A stretch of DNA of 64,000 nucleotides from Streptomyces anulatus (GCF_014650675.1 NZ_BMVK01000014.1:124001-188000), one strand, 5' to 3'; positions 43,455-51,811 are shown, counted from the first letter of the stretch. Notes: generated from the letters alone by a model not told the origin. Made by a program: numbers and translations.

Positions 43455-44441
43455 ATGCCGAGCACTCCCCATGTGATCGACGAGACCGAGCCGCCCGGGG
43501 CCGCCGAGGCCTCGCTGCCCCCCGCCACCCTGGGCGGGGAGAAGAAGCGGTCGATCGAGCAGTTCGCGCTGCTGGCGTTCATCGTGGTGCCGTTCGTGGC
43601 CCTGGTCGCGGCGGTGCCGCTGGCGTGGGGCCGGGGGGTGAGCTGGCTGGACCTGGGGCTGTTGGTGGCGATGTACTTCATCGGCTGCCACGGGATCACG
43701 ATCGGCTTCCACCGGTATTTCACGCACGGTTCGTTCAAGGCGAAGCGTCCGCTGCGGATCGCGCTGGCCGTGATGGGCTCGCTGGCGGTGGAGGGACCCC
43801 TGGTGCGGTGGGTGGCCGATCACCGCAAGCACCACCGGTTCTCGGACGCGGAGGGTGATCCGCATTCGCCGTGGCGGTTCGGGGAGAGCCTGCCGGCCCT
43901 GATGAAGGGGCTGTGGTGGGCGCACATCGCGTGGATGTTCGACGAGGAGCAGACGCCGCAGCAGAAGTACGCCCCCGATCTGATCAAGGACCCGGCGATC
44001 CGGGGCGTCTCGCGCCACTTCCTCTCCTTCACGATCGTCTCGCTGGCGATTCCGCCGCTGGTCGGCGGCCTGGTGACGATGTCGTGGTGGGGTGCGGCGA
44101 CGGCGTTCTTCTGGGGTTCGCTGGTGCGGGTGGCGCTGCTGCACCATGTGACCTGGTCGATCAACTCGATCTGTCACGCGGTGGGCAAGCGGCCCTTCAA
44201 GTCCCGTGACCGGTCGGGGAACGTGTGGTGGCTGGCGGTGCTGTCGTGCGGCGAGTCCTGGCACAACCTGCACCACGCGGATCCGACGAGCGCCCGGCAC
44301 GGTGTGATGAAGGGGCAGATCGACTCCAGCGCCCGGCTGATCCGCTGGTTCGAGAAGCTGGGCTGGGCCACGGATGTGCGGTGGCCGGATGCCGGGCGTA
44401 TCGAGTCCCGGCGCACGTCCGTTCCGGCCGACGCGGCATGA
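43455..44441 (+). CDS. Membrane fatty acid (acyl-CoA) desaturase
   Basis: A 328-residue integral-membrane di-iron desaturase of the delta-9 stearoyl-CoA type. The histidine boxes are visible: HRYFTH, HRKHHRFSD and HNLHHADP, plus GFHRYFTHGSF after the second helix. Four to five membrane helices are present. It introduces a double bond into fatty acyl chains to adjust membrane fluidity. ATG at 43455 is preceded by AGAGG. Its stop overlaps the next start (ATGA, 44438-44441), so it is co-transcribed with a TetR regulator. Confidence 0.95.
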   Translation: MPSTPHVIDETEPPGAAEASLPPATLGGEKKRSIEQFALLAFIVVPFVALVAAVPLAWGRGVSWLDLGLLVAMYFIGCHGITIGFHRYFTHGSFKAKRPLRIALAVMGSLAVEGPLVRWVADHRKHHRFSDAEGDPHSPWRFGESLPALMKGLWWAHIAWMFDEEQTPQQKYAPDLIKDPAIRGVSRHFLSFTIVSLAIPPLVGGLVTMSWWGAATAFFWGSLVRVALLHHVTWSINSICHAVGKRPFKSRDRSGNVWWLAVLSCGESWHNLHHADPTSARHGVMKGQIDSSARLIRWFEKLGWATDVRWPDAGRIESRRTSVPADAA

Positions 44442-45124
44442 TTGACGACGTGGCGACCGACGGCAGCACGAGCAGCGAGAAGAGCAGGACCTCCCCCTCC
44501 CGCCGGGCCCGGCGGGTCCGGATGACGGGCAAGGAGCGCCGCGAGCAGCTGCTGGACATCGGGCGCGCCCTGTTCGCCGACAAGGGTTTCGAGGGCACTT
44601 CGGTGGAGGAGATCGCGGCGCGTGCCGGGGTGTCCAAGCCGGTGGTGTACGAGCACTTCGGCGGCAAGGAGGGCCTGTACGCGGTGGTGGTCGACCGCGA
44701 GATGCGTCAGCTGCTGGACATGGTGACGGGGGCGCTCACGGCGGGCCATCCGCGCGAGCTGCTGGAGCAGGCGGCGTTCGCACTGCTGGACTACATCGAG
44801 TCGTACACGGACGGCTTCCGGATCCTGGTGCGGGATTCGCCGGTGGCGCAGTCGACGGGGACGTTCGCTTCGCTGATCAGTGACATCGCCACGCAGGTGG
44901 AGGACATCCTGGGCCTGGAGTTCAAGGCCCGGGGCTTCGATCCGAAGCTGGCCCCGCTGTACGCGCAGGCGCTGGTGGGCATGGTGGCGCTGACGGGCCA
45001 GTGGTGGCTGGACGTGCGCAAGCCTAAGAAGGCCGAGGTCGCCGCCCATCTGGTGAATCTGTGCTGGCACGGCCTGGAGAACCTGGAGGCGAAGCCTCGG
45101 CTGATAGGGCACCGGAAGAGCTAG
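44438..45124 (+). CDS. TetR-family regulator of the desaturase operon
   Basis: A 228-residue TetR regulator. About 30 charged, Ser-rich residues precede the helix-turn-helix (GTSVEEIAARAGVSKPVVYE, then HFGGKEGLYAVVV). The ligand domain is of the type seen in actinobacterial acyl-CoA or fatty-acid-responsive TetR proteins. Coupling to the desaturase gene and the palindromes upstream suggest it senses fatty acyl status and controls the operon, including itself. An in-frame GTG at 44450 is an alternative start. Its stop codon is inside the 26-bp hairpin that ends the operon. Confidence 0.9.
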   Translation: MIDDVATDGSTSSEKSRTSPSRRARRVRMTGKERREQLLDIGRALFADKGFEGTSVEEIAARAGVSKPVVYEHFGGKEGLYAVVVDREMRQLLDMVTGALTAGHPRELLEQAAFALLDYIESYTDGFRILVRDSPVAQSTGTFASLISDIATQVEDILGLEFKARGFDPKLAPLYAQALVGMVALTGQWWLDVRKPKKAEVAAHLVNLCWHGLENLEAKPRLIGHRKS

Positions 45125-45183
45125 GGCCTGTCGTCAAACTGCCGTCGTCGCCCGGCAGACGGCAGTTTGACGACAGGCCCTAG
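45121..45183. terminator. 26-bp perfect hairpin, bidirectional terminator or MITE-like
   Basis: Arms 45121-45146 (CTAGGGCCTGTCGTCAAACT...) and 45158-45183 are perfectly complementary over 26 bp around an 11-nt loop. The left arm contains the TetR stop codon, and the hairpin ends 13 bp before the convergent VOC gene. The length is far beyond a normal terminator stem. Confidence 0.8.
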
Positions 45184-45196
45184 GGGAGCGGGTCGA

Positions 45197-45574
45197 TCAC
45201 ACCTCCGGCTCCAGGAACTCCAGCCGGTTGCCCACCGGGTCGTGGGCGTAGAAGCGGCGGTGGCCGGGAAGGGCACCGTCCCACTCGACGCGGACGCCAT
45301 GGGTCTCCAGGCGGGCGGCGTACGCCTCGATGCCGGTGACGCGCAGACCGGGATGGGCCTTCTTCGCGGGGCGGAAGTCCTCCTCGACGCCCAGGTGGAG
45401 CTGGACCGGGCCGGAGGCGAACCAGCAGCCGCCCCGGGCGGCGAGCACCGGGGGTTTCGGGATCTCGGCCATGCCCAGGGCGTCGGCGTAGAAGGCGCGC
45501 AGGGCGTCCTCGGAGCCGGGCGGGGCGGCGAGCTGTACGTGGTCGACGGCGGCGAGGCCCACCGGAGCGGTCAC
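45197..45574 (-). CDS. VOC-superfamily (glyoxalase-like) protein
   Basis: A 125-residue VOC fold protein (VDHVQLAAPPGSEDALRAFY, then LQLHLGVE-like VQLHLGVEEDF and FYAHDPVGNRLEFLEPE). Candidate metal ligands are the His of VDHVQL, the His of QLHLGV and the Glu of NRLEFLE. The reaction is not predictable; fosfomycin-type resistance and glyoxalase relatives share this fold. GTG at 45574 overlaps the tam stop (GTGA), so it is made with tam and likely shares its TamR control. Confidence 0.85.
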   Translation of the reverse strand: MTAPVGLAAVDHVQLAAPPGSEDALRAFYADALGMAEIPKPPVLAARGGCWFASGPVQLHLGVEEDFRPAKKAHPGLRVTGIEAYAARLETHGVRVEWDGALPGHRRFYAHDPVGNRLEFLEPEV

Positions 45575-46383
45575 GGCTTCTCCTTGCGGGCGACCGCGAA
45601 GATGCGGCGGAACGGGAAGACCGTGCCGTAGCGGCCGGGCGGGTAGGCCTCGCGGAGCAGGTCGCGGTATTCGGTGAGGAACGCGTCGCGGGCCGCCGGA
45701 TCGTCGGCCAGGGCGGTGAGGACGGGGCGCAGGGCGGTGCCCTTGACCCAGTCGAGGACCGCGTCGTCGCCGCCCAGGGTCTGGAGGTAGGTGGTCTCCC
45801 AGACGTCCGCCGTGCAGCCCAGGTCCCGCAGCCGGGTGAGGTAGTCGGTGGGGTCCAGGACCGAGGCGGTGCGGTCGCCGACGCCGTGCAGCAGGGGACG
45901 CCAGCGGTCGGATTCACGGAGGCCGGCCAGGAGGGTGTGGCTGGGGGCGGTGAAGTTGCCGGGTACCTGGAAGGCGAGGGTGCCGCCGGGGGCGAGGGCG
46001 TCGAGCCAGCGGGGGAAGTGTTCGGCGTGGCCGGGCATCCACTGGAGTGCGGAGGTGGAGACGATCAGGCCGTACGTCTCGGTGGGCTCCCAGGTCGCGG
46101 CGTCGGCCTCGGCGAAGTCGAGCAGGGGCGGACGGGCGTGGGCAGCGGCTTCGGCGAGCATCTCGCGCGAGGTGTCGTAGCCGGTGATCCGGGCGTCGGG
46201 CCAGCGGTCGGCGAGGAGGGCGGTGACGTTGCCCGCACCGCAGCCGAGGTCGGCGATGCGGGGTGCGGGGTGGCCGGGGAGGTCGCCGATGCGGGCCAGG
46301 AGGTCGTGGAAGGGGCGGGTCCGGTGGTCCGCGTGACGCAGGTACTGCTGCGGATCCCAGGCAGGCCGGTCAGGTGCGTTCAT
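45571..46383 (-). CDS. tam: Trans-aconitate 2-methyltransferase
   Basis: A 270-residue SAM-dependent methyltransferase. The SAM loop is IADLGCGAGNVTALLADRWP, and acidic loop motifs are TGYDTSREML and FAEADAATWEP. The start is MNAPDRPAWDPQQYLRHADH, as in Tam proteins. It methylates trans-aconitate, a by-product that inhibits aconitase. ATG at 46383 is chosen over 46434, which lies inside the operator region. It is divergent from tamR and followed by a coupled VOC gene. Confidence 0.92.
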   Translation of the reverse strand: MNAPDRPAWDPQQYLRHADHRTRPFHDLLARIGDLPGHPAPRIADLGCGAGNVTALLADRWPDARITGYDTSREMLAEAAAHARPPLLDFAEADAATWEPTETYGLIVSTSALQWMPGHAEHFPRWLDALAPGGTLAFQVPGNFTAPSHTLLAGLRESDRWRPLLHGVGDRTASVLDPTDYLTRLRDLGCTADVWETTYLQTLGGDDAVLDWVKGTALRPVLTALADDPAARDAFLTEYRDLLREAYPPGRYGTVFPFRRIFAVARKEKP

Positions 46384-46403
46384 GGGTCCAGGATCACGCC
46401 GAA

Positions 46404-46440
46404 AGTCTCTTGATGTCAAGACACTTGAATTCAAGAGACT
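46404..46440. promoter_or_regulatory. TamR operator region
   Basis: Nested palindromes: TCTTGATGTCAAGA (46408-46421), CTTGAATTCAAG (46424-46435), and outer arms AGTCTCTTGA (46404-46413) and TCAAGAGACT (46431-46440). They lie between the divergent tam and tamR starts and fit the TTGA-n-TCAA style of MarR operators. Confidence 0.82.
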
Positions 46441-46458
46441 TCACATCGAGGGACCCTC

Positions 46459-46464
46459 TACACT
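46459..46464 (+). promoter_or_regulatory. -10 element of leaderless tamR
   Basis: TACACT ends 7 nt before the ATG at 46472, with no Shine-Dalgarno. It lies just downstream of the operator palindromes. Confidence 0.5.
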
Positions 46465-46471
46465 GATCGAC

Positions 46472-46966
46472 ATGGAGGACGAGGTCGACCGACTGGTCGC
46501 TGCATGGCGCCGCGAGCGCCCCGACCTCGACGTGGAACCACTCGAGGTGCTCAGTCGCGTCTCCCGCCTGGCACGCCACCTCGACCGGGCCCGCCGCATA
46601 GCCTTCTCCGAGCACAACCTGGAGCCGTGGGAGTTCGACGTCCTGACGTCGCTGCGCCGGGCCGGCTCCCCGTACCAGCTCTCCCCCGGACAGCTGCTCA
46701 CCCAGACCCTGGTCACCTCGGGCACGATGACCAACCGCATCGACCGCCTGACCAAGAAGAACCTCGTCGAGCGACTGCCCGACCCGAGCGACCGGCGCGG
46801 CGTCCTCGTCCGGCTCACGGCCGAGGGGCGCGACAAGGCCGACCAGTCGCTGGCCGGACTGCTCGACCAGGAGCGCGCCATCCTCGGCGAGCTCTCCCGC
46901 CAGCAGCGCGGCGAACTGGCCGGGCTACTGCGCCAGTTGACCGCCCCGTTCGACAACATCCCCTAG
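46472..46966 (+). CDS. tamR: MarR-family regulator TamR
   Basis: A 164-residue MarR regulator (EPLEVLSRVSRLARHLDRAR, then LLTQTLVTSGTMTNRIDRLT as recognition helix and wing residues PDPSDRRGVLVRLT). TamR of S. coelicolor, encoded divergently from tam, is reported to respond to trans-aconitate and related TCA acids and to control tam. The divergent gene order and palindromic operators here match. A leaderless transcript is likely. The 3' end overlaps the convergent response-regulator gene by 42 bp. Confidence 0.9.
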   Translation: MEDEVDRLVAAWRRERPDLDVEPLEVLSRVSRLARHLDRARRIAFSEHNLEPWEFDVLTSLRRAGSPYQLSPGQLLTQTLVTSGTMTNRIDRLTKKNLVERLPDPSDRRGVLVRLTAEGRDKADQSLAGLLDQERAILGELSRQQRGELAGLLRQLTAPFDNIP

Positions 46967-47699
46967 CGGGTGCTCGGCGGGGCCGACCCCCGCCCGGCGG
47001 GCCAGCGCCACCGCCGCCAGCGTCGAGTGCACCCCGAGCTTGCCCAGCACGTTCTGCATATGGGTGCGCACCGTGTGCGGGGACAGGAACAGCCGCTCCG
47101 CGACCGCCTTGCGGCCGAGCCCCGCCACCATGCAGCGCAGCACCTCGCGCTCCCGGGGCGTCAGCGACTCCACCAGCCGCTCGCTCTCGGTGCGGTGCTT
47201 GCGGGCGGCGGTCAGCTCCCGCAGTACGCCGGTGAGCAGCGCGGGCGGCAGATGCGTCTCGTCGCGCAGCACGCCCCGTATCACCGCCAGCAGCCGCTGC
47301 AGCGAGCAGTCCTTGGCCACCCAGCCCGAGGCCCCCCGCCTGGAGCGCCCGTGCGGCGGCCCGCGGATCGTCCTTCTCGGCGAGCACCACCGACCGTACG
47401 GCGGGCCGGCCCGAACTGACCCCGGCGACCAGGGAGATGCCGTCGACGACGCCCGTCTCCTCCTGCCGGGGCACGGGGAGGGCGTGCGCGCCGCCGGTCG
47501 CCAGGGCGCCCAACTCGGCGTCCACCAGCAGCACGTCGTAACCGCGCCCCTCGGCGGCGGCGCGCTCCAGGGCGCGCAGTGCGGCCGGGCCGCTGCCCGC
47601 GGCGGACACGTCCACGTCCGGTTCGGCCGCGAGGGCCGCCGCGAGCGACTCGGCGAAGATGCGGTGGTCGTCGACCACCAGAACCCGGATACGCGCCAC
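46925..47699 (-). pseudogene. LuxR-type response regulator broken by a frameshift
   Basis: Two frames together encode one NarL/LuxR-type response regulator. From the GTG at 47699 the receiver domain reads VARIRVLVVDDHRIFAESLA with phosphoacceptor region YDVLLVDAE. At a run of six G (plus-strand C6, 47332-47337) the frame breaks after ALQAGG. The other frame continues GASGWVAKDCSLQRLL into an intact LuxR HTH (SLTPREREVLRCMVAGLGRK, then VRTHMQNVLGKL). Removing one G restores a 257-residue protein. Either a true mutation, a slippage-prone switch or a base-calling error. It overlaps tamR by 42 bp. Confidence 0.85.
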
Positions 47700-47933
47700 A
47701 GAACCCCCATCGGTGAGGGCGGACAAGCTGCGGGTACGGCGCCCGGAGGCCTCGGCGCGGCCCGCTGTGCTCCGGCCGCCGCCTTCGCACCGCCTGCCGC
47801 CCCGCCCCCGGGCGCCGTACCCGGCTCTCTCGCTCCCCTGAATCGGCACCGGCCCCCACCGGTGCTGAGCATCAGCGTACGGGTGGGGGCCACAGGGGGA
47901 AGGCGATTCGCCGAACTGGTTGCCCCGGGTGTT

Positions 47934-47939
47934 TAGGGT
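47934..47939 (+). promoter_or_regulatory. -10 element of leaderless GNAT gene
   Basis: TAGGGT ends 7 nt before the ATG at 47947, and no Shine-Dalgarno is present. Confidence 0.45.
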
Positions 47940-47946
47940 GTGCTTC

Positions 47947-48387
47947 ATGTTCCGTCTTGAGACAGAAGTAGACAAAGAACGTCGTACTCTGCTGAGCGGG
48001 CGTCTGCACGAGGACAACATCGCGGCCGCGGCCGGCCTGCGTGCACTGCTCTCCACCTCCGCCGAGCACGAAGTCCCGCTGGAGGTATGGGCGTTGGACG
48101 AGCACGGGGCCCTGGCCGGCGGGCTGACCGGGCGGACCTGGGCGTACTGGCTGCACGTCGATCTGCTCTGGGTCGACGCCCCGCACCGGGGCTCCGGCCT
48201 CGGCGCGCGCCTGCTCGCCGAGGCCGAACGGACCGCCCGCACCGAGCGTGCCTGCACCCGTTCGCGGCTGGAGACCTGGGACTTCCAGGCCCCCGGCTTC
48301 TACCGCAAGCAGGGGTACGAGGAGATCGGCCGGGTCGCGGACTACCCGCCGGGCGTCACCGAGTTCATCCTGGTCAAGGACTTGTGA
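47947..48387 (+). CDS. GNAT-family N-acetyltransferase
   Basis: A 146-residue GNAT protein. The acetyl-CoA-binding motif is VDAPHRGSGLGARLLAEAER, preceded by WLHVDLLWV and followed by WDFQAPGFYRKQGYEEIGRV. GNAT enzymes acetylate small molecules, peptides or proteins; the substrate is not apparent. ATG at 47947 appears leaderless. It converges with galK, 18 bp away, and has no obvious functional link to it. Confidence 0.9.
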   Translation: MFRLETEVDKERRTLLSGRLHEDNIAAAAGLRALLSTSAEHEVPLEVWALDEHGALAGGLTGRTWAYWLHVDLLWVDAPHRGSGLGARLLAEAERTARTERACTRSRLETWDFQAPGFYRKQGYEEIGRVADYPPGVTEFILVKDL

Positions 48388-48405
48388 GCACGGTGTCCCG
48401 GGGAC

Positions 48406-49587
48406 TCACCGCAGTCGGCGCGCCCCGGCCGACGGGATGGCGTCGAAGATCCCCGGGGCCGCGTGTCCGGCCGCCGCGAACGCCTCACTGACGGCCTTGG
48501 CCACCGTGCCGGCCGCCGCCTCCTCCACCAGGACGACCGCCGAGCCGCCGAAGCCGCCGCCGGTCATCCGCGCACCGAGCGCCCCGGCCTCGTTCGCCGC
48601 CTCGACCACCAGGTCCAGTTCGGGGCAGGAGACCCGCAGATCGTCGCGGAGCGAGCGGTGGCCCTCGTTCAGGACGGGGCCCGCGGCGCGGACGTCGCCC
48701 GCGTCGAGCAGCGCGATGACCTGCTCGACCCGGCGGTTGTCGCCGACGACATGGCGGACGTAGCGGACGACGGACTCGTCCGCCCCGGCGTCGGCGAGCG
48801 TGGTGAGCGCCGCGGCGAGGTTCTCGTGTCGCAGGTCGCGCAGCATCGGTATGCCGAGCAGCCGGGCGCCCTCCTCGCAGCCGGCCCGGCGCTCCGCGTA
48901 CGCCCCGTCGCCGAGCGCGTGCTTGACCCGGGTGTCGACGACGAGCAGCGTCAGGCCCTGGGCGGCCAGGTCGAAGGGGACCTGGCGCAGCGAGAGGTCG
49001 CGGGTGTCCAGATGGAGGGCGTGGCCCTCGACGCAGCAGGCCGAGGCCATCTGGTCCATGATCCCGCAGGGCACGCCGACGAAGTCGTTCTCGGCGCGGC
49101 GGCCGACGACGGCGAGTTCGGGTCCGGTGAGACCGAGGTGGAACAGGTCGTTCAGGGCCAGCGCGGTGACGACCTCGAGGGCGGCGGAGGAGGAGAGTCC
49201 GGCGCCCGTGGGCACGGTGGAGGTCAGCGCGATGTCCGCCCCGGTGACCGGGTGTCCGGCCTCGCGCAGCGCCCAGAGCACTCCGGCGGGGTAGGCGGCC
49301 CAGCCGTGGCCCGAGTGCGGGGCGAGTTCGTCGACGCGGAGGGAGACGACGCCGCCGGGGACGTCGGCGGAGTACAGCCGCAGCACGCCGTCGTCGCGGC
49401 GGGAGACGGCCGCGCGGGCGGTGTGCGGGAGGGCGAGCGGCATGACGAAGCCGTCGTTGAAGTCGGTGTACTCACCGATGAGGTTCACTCGTCCGGGTGC
49501 CGCCCAGATGCCGTCGGGCTCGCTTCCGTACAGCTCGGCGAAGGTGACGGCGGGGTCGGTCCCGTACGGATCCGTGGTCTCGGTCAT
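48406..49587 (-). CDS. galK: Galactokinase
   Basis: A 393-residue GHMP-family kinase that phosphorylates galactose at C1. The galactokinase signature is near the N-terminus (APGRVNLIGEYTDFNDGFVM), the ATP loop is PTGAGLSSSAALEV, and the C-terminal GHMP motif is ARMTGGGFGGSAVV. Third gene of galTEK; its start overlaps the galE stop (ATGA, 49584-49587). Expression depends on the gal promoter before galT. Confidence 0.97.
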   Translation of the reverse strand: MTETTDPYGTDPAVTFAELYGSEPDGIWAAPGRVNLIGEYTDFNDGFVMPLALPHTARAAVSRRDDGVLRLYSADVPGGVVSLRVDELAPHSGHGWAAYPAGVLWALREAGHPVTGADIALTSTVPTGAGLSSSAALEVVTALALNDLFHLGLTGPELAVVGRRAENDFVGVPCGIMDQMASACCVEGHALHLDTRDLSLRQVPFDLAAQGLTLLVVDTRVKHALGDGAYAERRAGCEEGARLLGIPMLRDLRHENLAAALTTLADAGADESVVRYVRHVVGDNRRVEQVIALLDAGDVRAAGPVLNEGHRSLRDDLRVSCPELDLVVEAANEAGALGARMTGGGFGGSAVVLVEEAAAGTVAKAVSEAFAAAGHAAPGIFDAIPSAGARRLR

Positions 49588-50582
49588 GGGGTGGCGGTGT
49601 CCTCTCGGCGGGCGAACTGCCAGGCGTCGGCGATGATTCCGGCCAGGTCGGCGCGGGACGGCGTCCAGCCGAGGCGCTCCACGGCGGTGGCGGCGGAGGC
49701 GACGAGGACGGCCGGGTCGCCGCCCCGGCGGGGGGCTGCGGTCTCGGGGACGGGGTGGCCGGTGACCTTGCGGACGGTCTCGATGACCTCGCGGACCGAG
49801 AAGCCGTTGCCGTTGCCGAGGTTGCAGATCAGGTGCTCGCCGGGGGCGGCGGCCCGGAGGGCCAGCAGGTGGGCGTCGGCGAGGTCGGCGACATGGATGT
49901 AGTCACGGACGCAGGTGCCGTCGGGGGTGGGGTAGTCGTCGCCGTACACGGAGATCGACTCGCGCTGCCCCAGGGCCACTTGGAGGACCAGCGGGATGAG
50001 GTGGGACTCGGGCGTGTGGCGTTCGCCGCAATTGCCGTAGGACCCGGCCACGTTGAAGTAGCGCAGCGAGACGGCGGCCAGTCCGTGGGCGGTGGCCTCG
50101 CCGCTGATCATGTGGTCGACGGCGAGTTTGGACGCGCCGTAGGGGCTGGTGGGTGCGGTGGGGTCGGCCTCCGTGATGGGGCTGGAGACCGGTTCGCCGT
50201 AGGTGGCCGCGGTGGAGGAGAAGACGAGGGTGCGTACGCCGTGCTCGCGCATCGCGGCGAGCAGGGCGGTGGTGCCGCCGACGTTGTTGACCCAGTACTT
50301 CTCCGGGTCGACGACGGATTCGCCGACCTGGGAGAAGGCGGCGAAGTGCAGGACGCCGTCGTAGGAGGGGTCCAGGTGGCGGGCGGCGTCCTGGATGCGG
50401 CCCTCGATGAACGCGGCTCCGGCCGGGACGCCCGCGCGGAAGCCGGTGGAGAGGTCGTCCAGGACGGTCACCGTGTGCCCGGCCTCCAGCAGATGCTGGG
50501 CGACGACGCTGCCTACGTAACCGGCGCCGCCGGTGACCAGGTACTTCTTCGGAGAGTTGCTCACGTTCGGGGGGTTGCTCAC
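49584..50582 (-). CDS. galE: UDP-glucose 4-epimerase
   Basis: A 332-residue extended SDR enzyme interconverting UDP-galactose and UDP-glucose. The NAD-binding motif is TGGAGYVGSVVAQHL, the catalytic pair is Ser in FSSTAATYG and YGASKLAVD (YxxxK), and NVAGSYGNCGERHTPESHLI is typical of GalE. GTG at 50582 overlaps the galT stop (GTGA); a GTG at 50564 is an alternative. Second gene of the Leloir operon. Confidence 0.97.
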   Translation of the reverse strand: MSNPPNVSNSPKKYLVTGGAGYVGSVVAQHLLEAGHTVTVLDDLSTGFRAGVPAGAAFIEGRIQDAARHLDPSYDGVLHFAAFSQVGESVVDPEKYWVNNVGGTTALLAAMREHGVRTLVFSSTAATYGEPVSSPITEADPTAPTSPYGASKLAVDHMISGEATAHGLAAVSLRYFNVAGSYGNCGERHTPESHLIPLVLQVALGQRESISVYGDDYPTPDGTCVRDYIHVADLADAHLLALRAAAPGEHLICNLGNGNGFSVREVIETVRKVTGHPVPETAAPRRGGDPAVLVASAATAVERLGWTPSRADLAGIIADAWQFARREDTATP

Positions 50583-51622
50583 TTGCTCGCTACCTCTCGC
50601 AGTCGCTGGGCCGCGGCTTCCGGCGGCACGTCGTTGATGAACACGCTCATGCCGGACTCGGACCCCGCGAGGAACTTCAGCTTGCCGGAGGTCCGGCGAA
50701 TGGTGAAAAGCTCCAGATGCAGGGCGAAGTCCTCCCGTCCGGGGACCCCGAACGGCGCCTGGTGCCAGGCGGAGATGTACGGGGTCGGCGGCTCGCCGGG
50801 TCCGAAGATCCGGTCGAAGCGCCTCAAGAGTTCCAGATAGACCTGTGGGAACTCTGTCCGCGCCTCCTCGCCCAGCTCCCGCAGGTCGGGGACGCGGCGG
50901 CGGGGGTACAGGTGGACCTCGTAGGGCCAGTGCGCCGCGTACGGGACGAAGGCGGTCCAGTGGTCGGTGGCGAGGACGACGCGTGAGCCGTCCTCCTCCT
51001 CGCGGGCGACCACGTCGTCGAAGAGGTTGCGGCCGGTCTCCTCGCGGTGGCGGGCGGCCGAGCGGAGCATCAGCTCGGTGCGCGGGGTGACGAAGGGGTA
51101 GCCGTAGATCTGGCCGTGCGGGTGGCCGAGGGTGACGCCGATCTCGGCGCCCCGGTTCTCGAAGCAGAACACCTGGGTGACCTGGTCGAGTGCGGCGAGT
51201 CCGGCGGTGCGGTCGGTCCAGGCGGCGAGGACGAGGGCGGCCTGTTCCTCGGTGAGGTCGGCGAAGGACGCGTCGTGGTCGGAGGTGAAGCAGACGACCT
51301 CGCAGCGGCCGGAGTCGCCGGCGAGGGAGGGGAAGCGGTTCTCGAACACGGCGACGTCGTAGTCGCTGTCGGGGATCTCGCCGACGCGTCCGTCGCGCGT
51401 GGGGCAGAGCGGGCAGGCGTCCGCCGGCGGGTGGTAGGTGCGGGCCTGACGGTGCGAGGCGATGGCGACCGCGTCGCCGAGCAGCGGGTCGCGGCGGATC
51501 TCGGACGAGGTCGAGACGGGATCCAGCGGGCGGTGGTCGACCGCGTCGCGGACGGTGTCGTCGGCGGAGTCGTAATAGATCAGCTCACGGCCGTCGGCGA
51601 GGGTCGTAACCGTCTTCTTCAC
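50579..51622 (-). CDS. galT: Galactose-1-phosphate uridylyltransferase
   Basis: A 347-residue HIT-superfamily enzyme that exchanges UMP between UDP-glucose and galactose 1-phosphate. The active-site motif is LGHPHGQIYGYPF, zinc-site Cys residues are in ACPLCP, and FENRFPSL and HWPYEVHLYPRR are conserved. GTG at 51622 follows GGAGG by 7 nt. First gene of galTEK; a phased repeat array lies 25 bp upstream. Confidence 0.97.
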   Translation of the reverse strand: MKKTVTTLADGRELIYYDSADDTVRDAVDHRPLDPVSTSSEIRRDPLLGDAVAIASHRQARTYHPPADACPLCPTRDGRVGEIPDSDYDVAVFENRFPSLAGDSGRCEVVCFTSDHDASFADLTEEQAALVLAAWTDRTAGLAALDQVTQVFCFENRGAEIGVTLGHPHGQIYGYPFVTPRTELMLRSAARHREETGRNLFDDVVAREEEDGSRVVLATDHWTAFVPYAAHWPYEVHLYPRRRVPDLRELGEEARTEFPQVYLELLRRFDRIFGPGEPPTPYISAWHQAPFGVPGREDFALHLELFTIRRTSGKLKFLAGSESGMSVFINDVPPEAAAQRLREVASK

Positions 51623-51646
51623 CAGGGTCCTCCACCAGATCCTCCC

Positions 51647-51686
51647 AACATAATCGAACATAACAAATCACAAGCGAACACGTGCG
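51647..51686. promoter_or_regulatory. gal promoter region with 10-bp phased repeats
   Basis: Four consecutive 10-bp units, AACATAATCG, AACATAACAA, ATCACAAGCG and AACACGTGCG, cover 51647-51686. On the minus strand they read TTATGTT twice in helical phase. Direct hexamer repeats have been reported as the operator of the galactose-inducible galP1 promoter in S. lividans and S. coelicolor. Confidence 0.75.
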
Positions 51687-51790
51687 TCAATGACGGAGTC
51701 GCCCTGGGAGGGATCCGGTACGGCTACGACCGGGAAGGGGTCACGCATCCATGGGCGACGCGGGCCGACCCGCCCCGCCACCCGTCCGTC

Positions 51791-51808
51791 ACGGCCCGCA
51801 GGGGCCGT
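51791..51808. terminator. Short hairpin after the response regulator
   Basis: ACGGCCC (51791-51797) and GGGCCGT (51802-51808) with loop GCAG lie just past the leftward response-regulator stop codon. Confidence 0.55.
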
Positions 51809-51811
51809 AGG

